Origin: an uncultured bacterium
GTDB lineage: Bacteria > Cyanobacteriota > Vampirovibrionia > Gastranaerophilales > Gastranaerophilaceae
Reading direction: 5' to 3'
Length of the DNA: 64,000 nt
NCBI GenBank assembly: GCA_950022495.1
Contig: CATLLJ010000001.1
Span: 1-64,000 of the forward strand
In this document: positions 44,393 to 53,563 of the stretch, one piece after another
How the letters are laid out: every line of letters begins with the position of its first letter
Position numbering within the stretch: the first letter of the stretch is position 1
Program-made: the position numbers and the translations under genes
Notes under the pieces: model-generated
What the model was told of the DNA's origin: nothing
Seen by the model: the letters and a program-made list of their open reading frames with translations, nothing else
Database searches by the model: none

Positions 44393-44480
44393 ATTCTAAC
44401 ACAAATCCTACAAAAGGTTGATTTATAAATCTGACACTATGATAAACTTTATACGTGGATAATTAAGAGAGAGGTTAAAT

Positions 44481-45032
44481 ATGTCAACAATTGAAAGACT
44501 AAATCAATTCAGCCATCGTATATTTAATACGAGCCAAAATGAACAATCAACTTCAAGAACTAGCAATCCTTTTGCCGCTTCAAATTTCCAAAAAAATATT
44601 TTAACAGAAGATGTTTTTGAATCAAGCAAGGCAAAACAAAATGATAAAGTAAGTTTCACAGGAAATTTAACTGCAAGTTCTAAGAGAATATATTCTACAT
44701 TTGTAGGTTCTATCAATGATATGGGCAGCAAATTCTATGAAGGTATTGAATCTATAAAAGCTATATATGGAAGAGTTAAAGACAGCGTAATCAATACTTG
44801 GAATAAAATTCAAGAAATCGGCAACAAAGAAGTTAACGTTAATATCAACTTAGACGGTGCTAGAGAACTTCTAACAAAAGAATATCATATTAAAGATATT
44901 GCATCAGCTATCGTTGGCGGCAAAAACAGAGAAATCACAAGAATGTCAAAAATGGACCCTCATTCAGAAGTAAAACCAATGTTCCAACAAGCTTTAGAAG
45001 CCCTGGAAGCAGATATGGTTATGGTTGCGTAG
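44481..45032 (+). CDS. Hypothetical protein with N-terminal SFTG motif
   Basis: This 183-residue protein has a Ser/Asn/Gln-rich first 50 residues ending in DKVSFTGNLTASSKR (residues 50-64), then helical segments (FVGSINDMGSKFYEGIESIKAIYGRVKDSVINTWNKIQEIG) and a mixed C-terminal half. No signal peptide or membrane helix. A GAGAGAGG ribosome site precedes the ATG. It is followed after 11 bases by a small HEAT-like gene, likely the same transcript. The SFTG motif matches that of the unknown protein at 3704-4510. Function unknown. Confidence 0.6.
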   Translation: MSTIERLNQFSHRIFNTSQNEQSTSRTSNPFAASNFQKNILTEDVFESSKAKQNDKVSFTGNLTASSKRIYSTFVGSINDMGSKFYEGIESIKAIYGRVKDSVINTWNKIQEIGNKEVNVNINLDGARELLTKEYHIKDIASAIVGGKNREITRMSKMDPHSEVKPMFQQALEALEADMVMVA

Positions 45033-45043
45033 GAGGAGAATAA

Positions 45044-45433
45044 ATGAATAGTAATATGATGAAAAACAATAAAAACTTTAATAAAGTAAGCAACATTATT
45101 GAATCATTAACAATTAATCCAAGTCCTGATTCAGTTGCAGTATTAGAAGAAATCGGTACAAACTCTACAATCGATGAAGTTAGAGAATTAACATCAAGAG
45201 CTTTAGTAAGAAGAAATGAATTTGAATCTCTTTCTGTTGTAATCGAAAACAGAGGTAAAGGTATCAATGATATGTCAACAGTTGTTGCAATGAGCACAAT
45301 TAACGAATTATTATCATTAGAAAATAAAGAAGAAGCAATGAGAGTGTTAGAAAACACTATTTCTTCAGAACATTTTGATGATGAAGTTAAAGAAAATGCT
45401 CGTTCAGTAAAAGCATTGATGGCTCTTAGTTAG
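45044..45433 (+). CDS. Small helical protein, HEAT-like
   Basis: This 129-residue, entirely helical protein has repeating units (SVAVLEEIGTNSTIDEVRELTSRAL, MSTVVAMSTINELLSLENKEEAMRVLENTIS, DDEVKENARSVKALMAL) that resemble short HEAT/ARM helices. Strong AGGAGGAG ribosome site. It is paired with the upstream SFTG protein and ends at a clear terminator. A scaffold or adaptor role is a guess from fold alone. Confidence 0.55.
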   Translation: MNSNMMKNNKNFNKVSNIIESLTINPSPDSVAVLEEIGTNSTIDEVRELTSRALVRRNEFESLSVVIENRGKGINDMSTVVAMSTINELLSLENKEEAMRVLENTISSEHFDDEVKENARSVKALMALS

Positions 45434-45458
45434 TTGACATATAATAAATAAAATATAT

Positions 45459-45487
45459 AAAAAGACCGCTTAAGCGGTCTTTTTTAT
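45459..45487. terminator. Bidirectional terminator
   Basis: The stem aaaaagaccgctt / aagcggtcttttt with virtually no loop is followed by T residues, between convergent genes. Confidence 0.85.
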
Positions 45488-45518
45488 TGGCAAAATTATT
45501 AAAACGAAAAATGAACAA

Positions 45519-46991
45519 TTAGAAAAGTTTTTTTAATTCATTTTCAATTTCTTTAAACACACCATGCCAGTCGCCGTGTTCTTTTTGCCTGAAAACTCTT
45601 ACGCTGTCATACCAGTCACATTTACTCAAATCAGTATGCCATCTCCAGTTATAAACATAAGGTAAAAGTACCCAGCAAGGTTTTCCCATTGCTCCTGCAA
45701 GGTGAGCTAATGAGGTGTCATTACAGATTATTAAATCCATGTTTTCTACAGCACCTGCGGTATCAGAAAAATTAGAAAAGCTTCCGGCAAGATCAATTAC
45801 ATCATATTTGCCTTTAATTTTTTCAAACTCTTCTGCACCTTCAAAAGTCTGACAGGAATAAAATTGAGTATTTTCCAACTCAAAAAGATTGAAGAAGTCT
45901 TCAACTTTTAAAACTCTATCCTTTTCGTAGAAAGTATTTCCCTGCCATTTGATACCAATCTTAAATTTATCATTATTAAAAAAACGTTCTTTATAATAAT
46001 TTATTTTTGCAGGATTTGCTTTTATATAACCGTCATCATGATGAACAAACATATCGTCTGTGTTAACTCCGAGGATGTGCGGAATACTTAAAAACGGTAT
46101 ATGATAATCAAAATAAATATCTTTTTCGAAATCGAAAAGTTCCATTATTTCAGCACCATAAGAGTTTTCCCTGAATAAACCTGCAAGCTCTTTCTGGGGT
46201 TTAAATATAACTTTTTTACACATAGAAGTCAATTGTGGCATAAAGCGATAAAACATTAAAACATCCCCAAAACCTGCTTCGTAATATGTGTACAAAACTT
46301 TGTCTTTTAAATCTTGTCCTGTCCATAATGGTTTTTCTTTCATTAAATTAGGATATGTTTTTTCTTGCGAAACAATTGCACTGTGTCTGCAAAGTCTTGC
46401 TTCAAAGTTTTTAAGCCCTTCTTCATAATTTTTTGCCTGCATTTGTGCAAGTGATAAGAAATAAACTGATTCCCAATCTTCAGGATTAATTTCAAGTGCT
46501 TTTTTATAATATTCTATAGCCCCTTGAGGATTTAAATCATTAAAACATAACGCAGCAAGATTAAAATAAGATTCGTGGCTTTTAGGGTTGATTTCTAAAG
46601 CTTTGTAGTATGCATTTTTCGCTTTATTCCAGTCCTGATGATTTTTATATGACATTGCTAAGTTAAACCAGTATTCATAACGGTTAGGGCAGTTTTTAAC
46701 TAATTCCTTATATAGTTCGACAGAAAGTTCAAAGTCACCTTTTGTTAAATATAATCTTGCTAAATTCTCAACATAATACAGTATCGGTTTTATTGAAATG
46801 GCTTTCTTTATGCAGACTTCGGACTCAATATAGTCTTTAGCCTGATAGTATAATAATCCTAATAAGTCCCAAACTTCATGGTTATCAGGTTCAGTTTTCA
46901 AAATTTCCATATACATATCACGGGCATCAGTAAGTTTACCCTTTTGATGTAATGCAAACGCTTCATTAAATTTTTCAGATTGTTGAACCAT
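45519..46991 (-). CDS. TPR protein with GT9-like glycosyltransferase domain
   Basis: In this 490-residue protein, residues 1-195 are five tetratricopeptide repeats (ARDMYMEILKTEPDNHEVWDLLGLLYYQ; AKNAYYKALEINPKSHESYFNLAALCF; AIEYYKKALEINPEDWESVYFLS). The C-terminal half has a glycosyltransferase family 9-like fold: GFGDVLMFYRFMPQL, KIGIKWQGNTFYEKDRVL, DLAGSFSNFSDTAGAVENMDLIICNDTSLAHLAGAMGKPCWVLLP. Such fusions modify proteins or cell-surface glycans. The donor and acceptor are unknown. It is 15 bases downstream of the ArsP_2-type genes. Confidence 0.82.
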   Translation of the reverse strand: MVQQSEKFNEAFALHQKGKLTDARDMYMEILKTEPDNHEVWDLLGLLYYQAKDYIESEVCIKKAISIKPILYYVENLARLYLTKGDFELSVELYKELVKNCPNRYEYWFNLAMSYKNHQDWNKAKNAYYKALEINPKSHESYFNLAALCFNDLNPQGAIEYYKKALEINPEDWESVYFLSLAQMQAKNYEEGLKNFEARLCRHSAIVSQEKTYPNLMKEKPLWTGQDLKDKVLYTYYEAGFGDVLMFYRFMPQLTSMCKKVIFKPQKELAGLFRENSYGAEIMELFDFEKDIYFDYHIPFLSIPHILGVNTDDMFVHHDDGYIKANPAKINYYKERFFNNDKFKIGIKWQGNTFYEKDRVLKVEDFFNLFELENTQFYSCQTFEGAEEFEKIKGKYDVIDLAGSFSNFSDTAGAVENMDLIICNDTSLAHLAGAMGKPCWVLLPYVYNWRWHTDLSKCDWYDSVRVFRQKEHGDWHGVFKEIENELKKLF

Positions 46992-47005
46992 TTAAAACCT
47001 CTTTT

Positions 47006-47995
47006 TTATAACTGAATACCAATAATGTTAAAAATATGATTTATATTAAACAGGTTATATTGAAATATTAAACCAACGATTGAAGATACAGCTACAAGTA
47101 TTGAAATTATAATACAAGTATCTTTTATATCGTGATTGCGTTTTAACAGAACAAGAATACCTAGGCCTCCTGCAGAACACAGACCTGCAAGCAGTGAGCC
47201 AAAACTGATTGTGTTTTTAACAAATAATAATGTTAATAGTACAGATATTGCACAATTAGGAATTAAACCTATTAATGAAACAATTACCGGTTGTAACGGT
47301 GAGTTTAAAAGACAATATTTTGCAAGATTTTCTTCTGTTCCGACAATTGATAAAGTATACCCTAGTATCAAAGATACGATTAGTATAAAAATAAAAATAT
47401 TTAATGTATGTTTTAACGGATGCAGCCAAAAATCTTTTGTTTTTGCAGCATCTGCAATATGGTGATGACAGCAGCCATCCGGAATAGACTTAGTTGATTC
47501 TATAACTGGTTCTTTTGCTTTATATGCAACAAGCCAATCAATAAGATAACCGACAATAATAGCAATTATAATTTTAATAATAAGCATTGGTATAATTAAA
47601 TAAGCTTTACTCGGGTATGTTAATAATATTGGTATAGCTTCATCTGAGGTTGCAAGATAAACTGAAATAAGCGTTCCTCGGCTTAATATCCTTCTTGTGT
47701 ATACTGTTGCTGCTATAACCGAAAATCCGCATTGTGGAATTGATGCAAATAAACTGCCAAATAAAGGTCCGACTTTTTTTATAAAAAATACAAATAAATG
47801 TCTTTTCTTTGTGTAATACTGTTCAATTATTTCAATCAAGATAAAAATAACAAACAAAAACGGTATTAAATTCAAGCTGTCAATAAGAGCTTCTTTTGCA
47901 AATTCAGGTAAAAACCCTATTGGTTCAATTAGATTTTCAGCAAATCCATTAAAAAATTCTATTATTTTCATTATTGAATTCAATAGTGCATGCAT
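47006..47995 (-). CDS. ArsP_2-type metal exporter (putative manganese transporter), copy 2
   Basis: This 329-residue protein has about nine or ten hydrophobic segments, arranged as two halves each with a Gly/Cys loop (GSLFASIPQCGFSVIAATVYTRRILSRGTLISVYLATSDEAIPILL in the first half, IPNCAISVLLTLLFVKNTISFGSLLAGLCSAGGLGILVLLKRN in the second). A cytoplasmic loop carries CCHHHIADAAKTK. This matches PF11449-type proteins, often called putative manganese transporters. It is 17 bases after its paralogue. No yybP-ykoY riboswitch was recognised upstream. Confidence 0.82.
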   Translation of the reverse strand: MHALLNSIMKIIEFFNGFAENLIEPIGFLPEFAKEALIDSLNLIPFLFVIFILIEIIEQYYTKKRHLFVFFIKKVGPLFGSLFASIPQCGFSVIAATVYTRRILSRGTLISVYLATSDEAIPILLTYPSKAYLIIPMLIIKIIIAIIVGYLIDWLVAYKAKEPVIESTKSIPDGCCHHHIADAAKTKDFWLHPLKHTLNIFIFILIVSLILGYTLSIVGTEENLAKYCLLNSPLQPVIVSLIGLIPNCAISVLLTLLFVKNTISFGSLLAGLCSAGGLGILVLLKRNHDIKDTCIIISILVAVSSIVGLIFQYNLFNINHIFNIIGIQL

Positions 47996-48012
47996 ATAAT
48001 TAAACCCTTATA

Positions 48013-49029
48013 TTAACTTACAAAATATTCTTTTATTAAATCAACAAACATCATGTTATAGTATACAAACAAACCTGCAGCAATCGCTACAACAAGTAAG
48101 ATTGTTGAGATTAAAGAAACATCATTTTTGTTCTGCGACCTTTTAACAAGTGTAGCCAGGCCAAGTCCTGTAACAGTTATCAAACCTGACAAAAATGCAG
48201 GGAAACTTATAATACCTTTCAAATAAGCAATTGCTAAGAATACCGAAACAAAACAATTAGAAACCATACCGATAACAGCAGTTGCAACAACTTGTAAAGG
48301 TGAATCCACCATCATAAATGATGCTAGATTTTCAGCTGAACCAACACCGTTAAGTAAACAATAGTAAAACGCTAAACATATAAATGTAAACATAAACATA
48401 TTAAATGTATGAGTTAATGGATGCATCCACCAGTAAGGAGGATATTCAACGGTTTGAATTCTATGATGGCAGCAGGCAGGTTCATTCAAGTCGCAGTTTA
48501 TTGCATTCGCTTCTTCAATAAGTCTTTTCTTACCGTGTATAATCAAGTCAATAATATCTACGGAGTAAGCAACTGCAATACCTAAAATTACTTTTATAAC
48601 AATTATCGGAATAATTATTAATGCCTTGCTTAAATCCATAAATAACAACGGCAATGCATCATCAGAGCAAACAATTAAAAATGCAAGGAGTGTACCTCTG
48701 GTCATCATTTTTCTGGAATAAAACGTACTCGCAATGACTTGATATCCGCATTCCGGTACAATTGAAATTACAGCACCGAATAAAGCACCAAATTTTTGCA
48801 ATAATTTTATAAATAAACCTATATTTTTAAGGAAAAATCTTTCTAAAAGTTCAATACCATAGTATAAAAAGTATAAAAACGGTACAAATTTAATACTTTC
48901 AATCAGTGATATTCTTATAAATTCAGGAAGAAAGGTACATTGATTTATTAAAAACTCCGGTACTTTTAAAACTTCTTGAATATGCTGTATTAACTCTTCC
49001 ATAAATCTTAAATCCTTATTATTTCTCAT
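48013..49029 (-). CDS. ArsP_2-type metal exporter (putative manganese transporter), copy 1
   Basis: The 338-residue paralogue of the next gene has the same architecture: FLPEFIRISLIESIKFVPFLYFLYYGIELLE, GAVISIVPECGYQVIASTFYSRKMMTRGTLLAFLIVCSDDALPLL, the central EPACCHHRIQT loop, and VSNCFVSVFLAIAYLKGIISFPAFLSGLITVTGLGLATLVKRSQ. Two adjacent diverged copies suggest either a heterodimer or different metal preferences. It is first in a minus-strand operon of two exporters and a TPR glycosyltransferase, divergent from alr. Confidence 0.82.
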   Translation of the reverse strand: MRNNKDLRFMEELIQHIQEVLKVPEFLINQCTFLPEFIRISLIESIKFVPFLYFLYYGIELLERFFLKNIGLFIKLLQKFGALFGAVISIVPECGYQVIASTFYSRKMMTRGTLLAFLIVCSDDALPLLFMDLSKALIIIPIIVIKVILGIAVAYSVDIIDLIIHGKKRLIEEANAINCDLNEPACCHHRIQTVEYPPYWWMHPLTHTFNMFMFTFICLAFYYCLLNGVGSAENLASFMMVDSPLQVVATAVIGMVSNCFVSVFLAIAYLKGIISFPAFLSGLITVTGLGLATLVKRSQNKNDVSLISTILLVVAIAAGLFVYYNMMFVDLIKEYFVS

Positions 49030-49097
49030 TTTTATACTATCATATTTTACTTGAAGATGTATCAGGTAATTGATGTAGATATTTATAACAATACAAA

Positions 49098-49126
49098 TTG
49101 CCGTAAAATCGATTTTGGTATATACT
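49098..49126 (+). promoter_or_regulatory. Promoter of alr
   Basis: TTGCCG, a 17-base spacer and TATACT. The predicted start is only about three to four bases before the alr ATG, so the leader is very short. Confidence 0.6.
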
Positions 49127-49136
49127 GTAACGAGTT

Positions 49137-50264
49137 ATGAAAAATACTAGACAAACAAATATTAATATACACAGAGATGCCTGGGTTGAGATTAATATAT
49201 CCAACCTTGAAAATAATATTAAAGAAATCAAAAAAAATGTTCCGGAAGGCGTAAAGCTTCTGGGAGTAGTAAAAGCTGATGCTTACGGACACGGAGCAGC
49301 TATGCTTGCCCCGACAATTCTGGCAAGCGGAATAGATATGCTTGGTGTTGCTTCAATTGACGAAGGTGTTGACCTTAGGCAGGCTGGAATTGATTGTGAA
49401 ATCCTTGTTCTTGGTGCTGTGCCTATATGGACTGTAGAAAGTGCGGTGAAAAACAATATTACTATTTCAATTTTTACACCTGAACACATTAAAGCGTGCG
49501 AGCAAACATTCAAAAGAACAGGTATAAAACCAAAAGTTCATATTAAACTTGATACCGGCATGAATCGTATTGGTGTCAGATATGACGAAGCTATAGAATT
49601 TATACAAAAAGTACAGCAATGCAATTGGATTGAATTAAAAGGGATTTTCACTCACCTTGCAGCAGCAGAAGAACTTGATAAAGCAACCGAACAAATCAAC
49701 AAGTGGAATTCTGTAGTTGATAATGTAAATACTGATGGGCTGCTTCTCCATATTTTAAACACCGCAGGAACTATCTGCTATGATGTTCCGAATTCAAATA
49801 TGAGAAGAGTTGGCATTTCATTATACGGATTGTACCCTGATTTTCCGGAAATTGAATTTAAAAAACCAAGATTAAAACAGTTAATATCTTTAAAAGGACG
49901 CATCGTAAATATTCACACTGCAAAAGACGGTGAAGGTGTTAGTTACTGCCATACATATTCTGCAAAAGGGCAACGTACAATTGCAACTGTCCCAATCGGA
50001 TATGCAGACGGACTGCCAAGACTTTTATCGAACAAAATAACAGGGATTTTGAACGGAGTAGAAGTTCCTCAGGTCGGTAACATTACAATGGATCAAATAA
50101 TGTTTGATATAACAGGGGTAAAAGCCGTTCCTGGCGATGTTATAACCCTATTAAACGAAAACAAATCCATTGATGAATGGGCTAAAATTTTGAATACTAT
50201 AAATTATGAACTTACTTGCAGGCTGAAAGTAAGACTGCCGCGAATTTATACACGCAGTGAATAG
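49137..50264 (+). CDS. alr: Alanine racemase
   Basis: Alr makes D-alanine for peptidoglycan. The 375-residue PLP enzyme has LLGVVKADAYGHGA (the PLP-binding Lys), the GMNRIGVR loop, LKGIFTHLAAAEELD, ISLYGLYPD and the C-terminal catalytic region GVSYCHTYSA...VPIGYADGLPRLLSN and VGNITMDQIMFDI. Length is normal. No Shine-Dalgarno sequence lies before the ATG. It is followed after 21 bases by the flavoprotein gene. Confidence 0.96.
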   Translation: MKNTRQTNINIHRDAWVEINISNLENNIKEIKKNVPEGVKLLGVVKADAYGHGAAMLAPTILASGIDMLGVASIDEGVDLRQAGIDCEILVLGAVPIWTVESAVKNNITISIFTPEHIKACEQTFKRTGIKPKVHIKLDTGMNRIGVRYDEAIEFIQKVQQCNWIELKGIFTHLAAAEELDKATEQINKWNSVVDNVNTDGLLLHILNTAGTICYDVPNSNMRRVGISLYGLYPDFPEIEFKKPRLKQLISLKGRIVNIHTAKDGEGVSYCHTYSAKGQRTIATVPIGYADGLPRLLSNKITGILNGVEVPQVGNITMDQIMFDITGVKAVPGDVITLLNENKSIDEWAKILNTINYELTCRLKVRLPRIYTRSE

Positions 50265-50285
50265 GAAAAATTTCAGGAGAATAAT

Positions 50286-51524
50286 ATGGAAAATTTCGAT
50301 TTAGGTATTATAGGAGGAGGACCGGCAGGTTATACAGCTGCAATTCATGCAGCAAATTCAGGCAACAAAGTTGTTTTATTTGAAAAAGAACACATTGGCG
50401 GTGTCTGTTTAAATAAAGGCTGTATTCCTACAAAAAGTATTCTCCACGCATCAGAAGTTTACAGCAATATAAAAAATTGTGAAAGCTGCGGAATTTCCGT
50501 TAATGAAGTTACACTTGATTATTCAAAAGTTCTAGAACGAAAAAATCAAACTGTTCAAAAACTTAGAAAAGGTATTGAACTAGCATTAAAAAATTCAAAA
50601 GTTACCGTTGTAAATGATGAGGCAAATATTAACTCTGCAAATGAAATTCAGACAAAATCCGGCGAAAATTATCATTGCAAAGAAATAATATGTGCAGTCG
50701 GTTCTTCCCCGCGTGAACTTAAAGGACTGGAATTTGACCATAAATTCATCCTGTCTTCTGATGATATTTTGAATTTAGAACAGCTTCCTAAAAGTATTCT
50801 AATAATAGGCTCAGGAGCTATTGGAATAGAGTGGGCAAGGATATTTTCAAACTTTGGTGTTGAAACTACTGTACTTGAACTTGCTCCACACCTTTTGCCT
50901 CTTGCAGATATTGAAGTTTCTAAACGCATAGAACGTATTTTTAAATCCAATAAAATTCAATTTTATACAGAAACTTCAGTGCAAAGTATTGAAAATAAAA
51001 TAGTTACACTTTCTAACGGTAAAATAATCGAACCTGAAATTATATTAGCCGCAACCGGCAGAGTTCCAAATATAACAAACAGAATTGACGGAGTAAAATA
51101 TATTGGTGATACTGCCGGCGAAATTCAGTTAGCACACTATGCAATAAAACAAGCTTTAGAATCCGTTAATAATATTCCGTTTAAAAAGGATTTAACCCCG
51201 AGTGTTGTATACGGAACCCCTGAAATTGCATGGGTCGGAAAACGAGAACAAGACTTGGAAGGTCAAGAATTTAAAAAGTCTAATATTCTAATATCTGCAC
51301 TTGGGAAATCCCACTGTGATGGTGCAACTGATGGATTTATAAAACTACTGGAACAGGATCGAAAAATTATTGGAGCTCACATTGTTTCAGTTGAAGCTTC
51401 TGCTCTTATTCAACAAATAACAATAGCTATACAAAATAACATTTCAGTTGAAAAGCTAAAAGAAACCTGTTTTGCACATCCAACATATTCAGAAGGTATA
51501 TTTGAATGCCTTTTAAAATTATAA
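50286..51524 (+). CDS. lpdA: Dihydrolipoyl dehydrogenase-like flavoprotein, internally shortened
   Basis: The 412-residue FAD/NAD disulfide oxidoreductase has the FAD motif GIIGGGPAGYTAAIHA, the redox pair GGVCLNKGCIPTKS (C-x4-C), the NAD motif ILIIGSGAIGIEWARIFSNFG, AATGRVPN, and the catalytic FAHPTYSEG near the C-terminus. It is about 50 residues shorter than usual: between GRVPN and the FAD-contacting GDT, roughly 25-30 residues of the normal domain are absent (GRVPNITNRIDGVKYIGDTAG). No 2-oxoacid dehydrogenase or gcv genes are adjacent, so the partner complex is unknown. Confidence 0.85.
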   Translation: MENFDLGIIGGGPAGYTAAIHAANSGNKVVLFEKEHIGGVCLNKGCIPTKSILHASEVYSNIKNCESCGISVNEVTLDYSKVLERKNQTVQKLRKGIELALKNSKVTVVNDEANINSANEIQTKSGENYHCKEIICAVGSSPRELKGLEFDHKFILSSDDILNLEQLPKSILIIGSGAIGIEWARIFSNFGVETTVLELAPHLLPLADIEVSKRIERIFKSNKIQFYTETSVQSIENKIVTLSNGKIIEPEIILAATGRVPNITNRIDGVKYIGDTAGEIQLAHYAIKQALESVNNIPFKKDLTPSVVYGTPEIAWVGKREQDLEGQEFKKSNILISALGKSHCDGATDGFIKLLEQDRKIIGAHIVSVEASALIQQITIAIQNNISVEKLKETCFAHPTYSEGIFECLLKL

Positions 51525-51534
51525 AAACGGGAAC

Positions 51535-51642
51535 CCCCTCCTATACATTTTCGGAATGACGTAGTTTCCTCGTGTTCTAAGAAGGGGCTCAAATCTGGGG
51601 TACCTTTTACCTGTATGGTATCAGGTATGTATACAAAATGGC
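51535..51642. repeat. Degenerate repeat relic, copy D
   Basis: The stretch ttcggaatgacgtagtttc (51550-51568) is a diverged reverse complement of the core of copies A-C (gaaactacgtttccgaa), and aaccccctcctata is shared with copy C. A short inverted repeat (tacctg...caggta) follows. It is a decayed member of the same family, and perhaps also ends transcription between the convergent genes. Confidence 0.5.
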
Positions 51643-53262
51643 TTAACCCATTTTTTCTTCATAATCCGTACCGCCGACTATGCGTAAATGTCTATTTTCG
51701 CCTTCACCGACAGATTTACTTTCCAGATTATGCTGTTCAACTAATTCATGCTGAAGCTTACGAATATGAGTACTTTGCGGAGTTAACTCAACATCAGGTG
51801 CTCCGGCTAAAACTTTTTCAATAGCAGATTTTGCTTCATCTAAAGCTTTTTCTGTTATGTCGTAAAAACTTTGTTTTTCATTCAATTCTGCAATATCAAG
51901 TGCATCTTTAATAACTTTTTGAATTTGTGCCATTGAATTTGTTTTTACATAGAATATTTGAATACGGCTTTCTTCTGCTGTGCTCAATACCTTTGCTCCA
52001 CCTTTAACAAAGTTTTTGTGAGCAATTACAATATCTGCATCGTCAAGATTTCTTGTAATCTCAGCATTTAAATCAAGTCTTTCAATAACTTTTTCAGCTA
52101 TACTTCTTGATACCGCATACAGATATATTTTTTTGAATTTTTTAACTTCTTCAACATATTTTTGTCTTGAAAAACTGAATTTCAAACTTTCAGGATGTTC
52201 AATTTTGTTATCAAGAGCGTTAATTTTATCAATTACATTAGGAACTCTTGCCGGAACAGGAGCCTGAGGCAGTGAGAAATCATAAGCTTTGTCAACTTTA
52301 CGAATTTCAGGTCTAATAGGCCAGCCTCTTAATATATAATCAACAGCTTCTGTGGTGTCTTTATATACTGCAAGAGTGTTTCTGTCAAGAATTTCGATTA
52401 CAATATCAAATGTCGGTTGTTTTTCTCTTTCTAATACTGTTTTTTGAGAAGAACGTCGTTTTGCTTCATCATCACCTAATGTTACAGATTGGATACCTCC
52501 CACTAAATCTGATAACGTAGGGTTTTTAATCAAACTTTCTAAACTATTACCGTGAGCAGTAGCAATAAGCATTACACCACGCTCAGCAATTGTCCTTGCG
52601 GCTTGAGCTTCTGCTTCAGTACCAATTTCGTCAACAACAATGACTTCAGGAGTATGGTTTTCAACAGCCTCAATCATAATATCTTTCTGATATTCAGGTT
52701 GGCGAACCTGCATTCTTCTTGCGTGACCAACTGCCGGATGAGGAGTATCGCCATCACCTGCAATTTCATTTGAGGTATCTACAATAACAACTCTTTTACC
52801 TAAATCGTCAGCAACAAGTCTTGAGATTTCTCTAAGTTTGGTGGTTTTACCAACGCCAGGTCTGCCAAGAAATAAAATACTTTTATTTTGTAAGCATATA
52901 TCTTTAATACAAGAAATTGTACCTGTTACAACACGTCCGATTCTGCAAGTTAAACCTACAACTTTGCCCTGACGGTTTCTAATAGCACTAATTCTGTGAA
53001 GTGTTCCGGGAATACCTGAACGGTTATCGGAAGTAAATTCTTGAACTCTTGATGTGATATATTCAATATCATCATAGCAAACATCAGAAGCTTCAATGTA
53101 TTCAATTTTGCCGTCTGCGTGTCTAATTTCAGGAGGTCTGCCAATATCTAGAACAATTTCAATTACATCTTCCATACGACCGTAAGAAATATGCTGCCTG
53201 ATTCTATCGGGTAAAATCTCCACTAATTTGTCTAAATCATTTTGAAATTGTAAGTTGCTCAT
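51643..53262 (-). CDS. AAA ATPase with R3H domain (SpoIIIAA/Ycf45-like)
   Basis: In this 539-residue protein, residues 1-290 form a SpoIIIAA-like ATPase with Walker A LFLGRPGVGKTTKLREISRLVADDLGKRVVIVDTSNEIAGDGD, then RRMQV and Walker B EVIVVDEIGTEAEAQAARTIAERGVMLIATAHGN. The middle part (to about 480) is a lineage-specific region. The end (HIRKLQHELVEQHNLESKSVGEGENRHLRI) is an R3H domain that binds single-stranded nucleic acid. This form is conserved in cyanobacteria and plastids (Ycf45). Its cellular role is not settled. Confidence 0.9.
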   Translation of the reverse strand: MSNLQFQNDLDKLVEILPDRIRQHISYGRMEDVIEIVLDIGRPPEIRHADGKIEYIEASDVCYDDIEYITSRVQEFTSDNRSGIPGTLHRISAIRNRQGKVVGLTCRIGRVVTGTISCIKDICLQNKSILFLGRPGVGKTTKLREISRLVADDLGKRVVIVDTSNEIAGDGDTPHPAVGHARRMQVRQPEYQKDIMIEAVENHTPEVIVVDEIGTEAEAQAARTIAERGVMLIATAHGNSLESLIKNPTLSDLVGGIQSVTLGDDEAKRRSSQKTVLEREKQPTFDIVIEILDRNTLAVYKDTTEAVDYILRGWPIRPEIRKVDKAYDFSLPQAPVPARVPNVIDKINALDNKIEHPESLKFSFSRQKYVEEVKKFKKIYLYAVSRSIAEKVIERLDLNAEITRNLDDADIVIAHKNFVKGGAKVLSTAEESRIQIFYVKTNSMAQIQKVIKDALDIAELNEKQSFYDITEKALDEAKSAIEKVLAGAPDVELTPQSTHIRKLQHELVEQHNLESKSVGEGENRHLRIVGGTDYEEKMG

Positions 53263-53563
53263 ATATTCGCTGCCTTTCTATTTTGATTATAACAAAATAT
53301 TTACTGGCTATTAGATGCGATTTATAGTAGGGTATATCTTCTATATATATTATACTACATGTAACGACAAAATTACTATCCATCTTTACTATTTTTGTAG
53401 CAATTTTAACAAAATTTTACATTTTAAATTAGTTTCAAAACGTGTAAAATCAACACTTTTCATTTTAAAAAATAGAAAAAAAATAAAATTCTAAATCCAT
53501 AGATTGAACTTTAAAATAGCACTTTACAAACTGAAATAAAACAGAAAATTGTATTACGATTTA
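53263..53563. other. Intergenic region upstream of the R3H ATPase gene
   Basis: About 300 bases, very AT-rich. Its minus strand must hold the promoter of the R3H ATPase gene. Apart from the AAAGGCAGC-type ribosome region near 53270 and the repeat element that begins at 53564, no structure was recognised. Confidence 0.45.

Noticed and set aside
49030-49136. Manganese (yybP-ykoY) riboswitch upstream of the ArsP_2-type genes
   Set aside because: The 107-base divergent spacer lacks the conserved helices and is mostly taken by the alr promoter.
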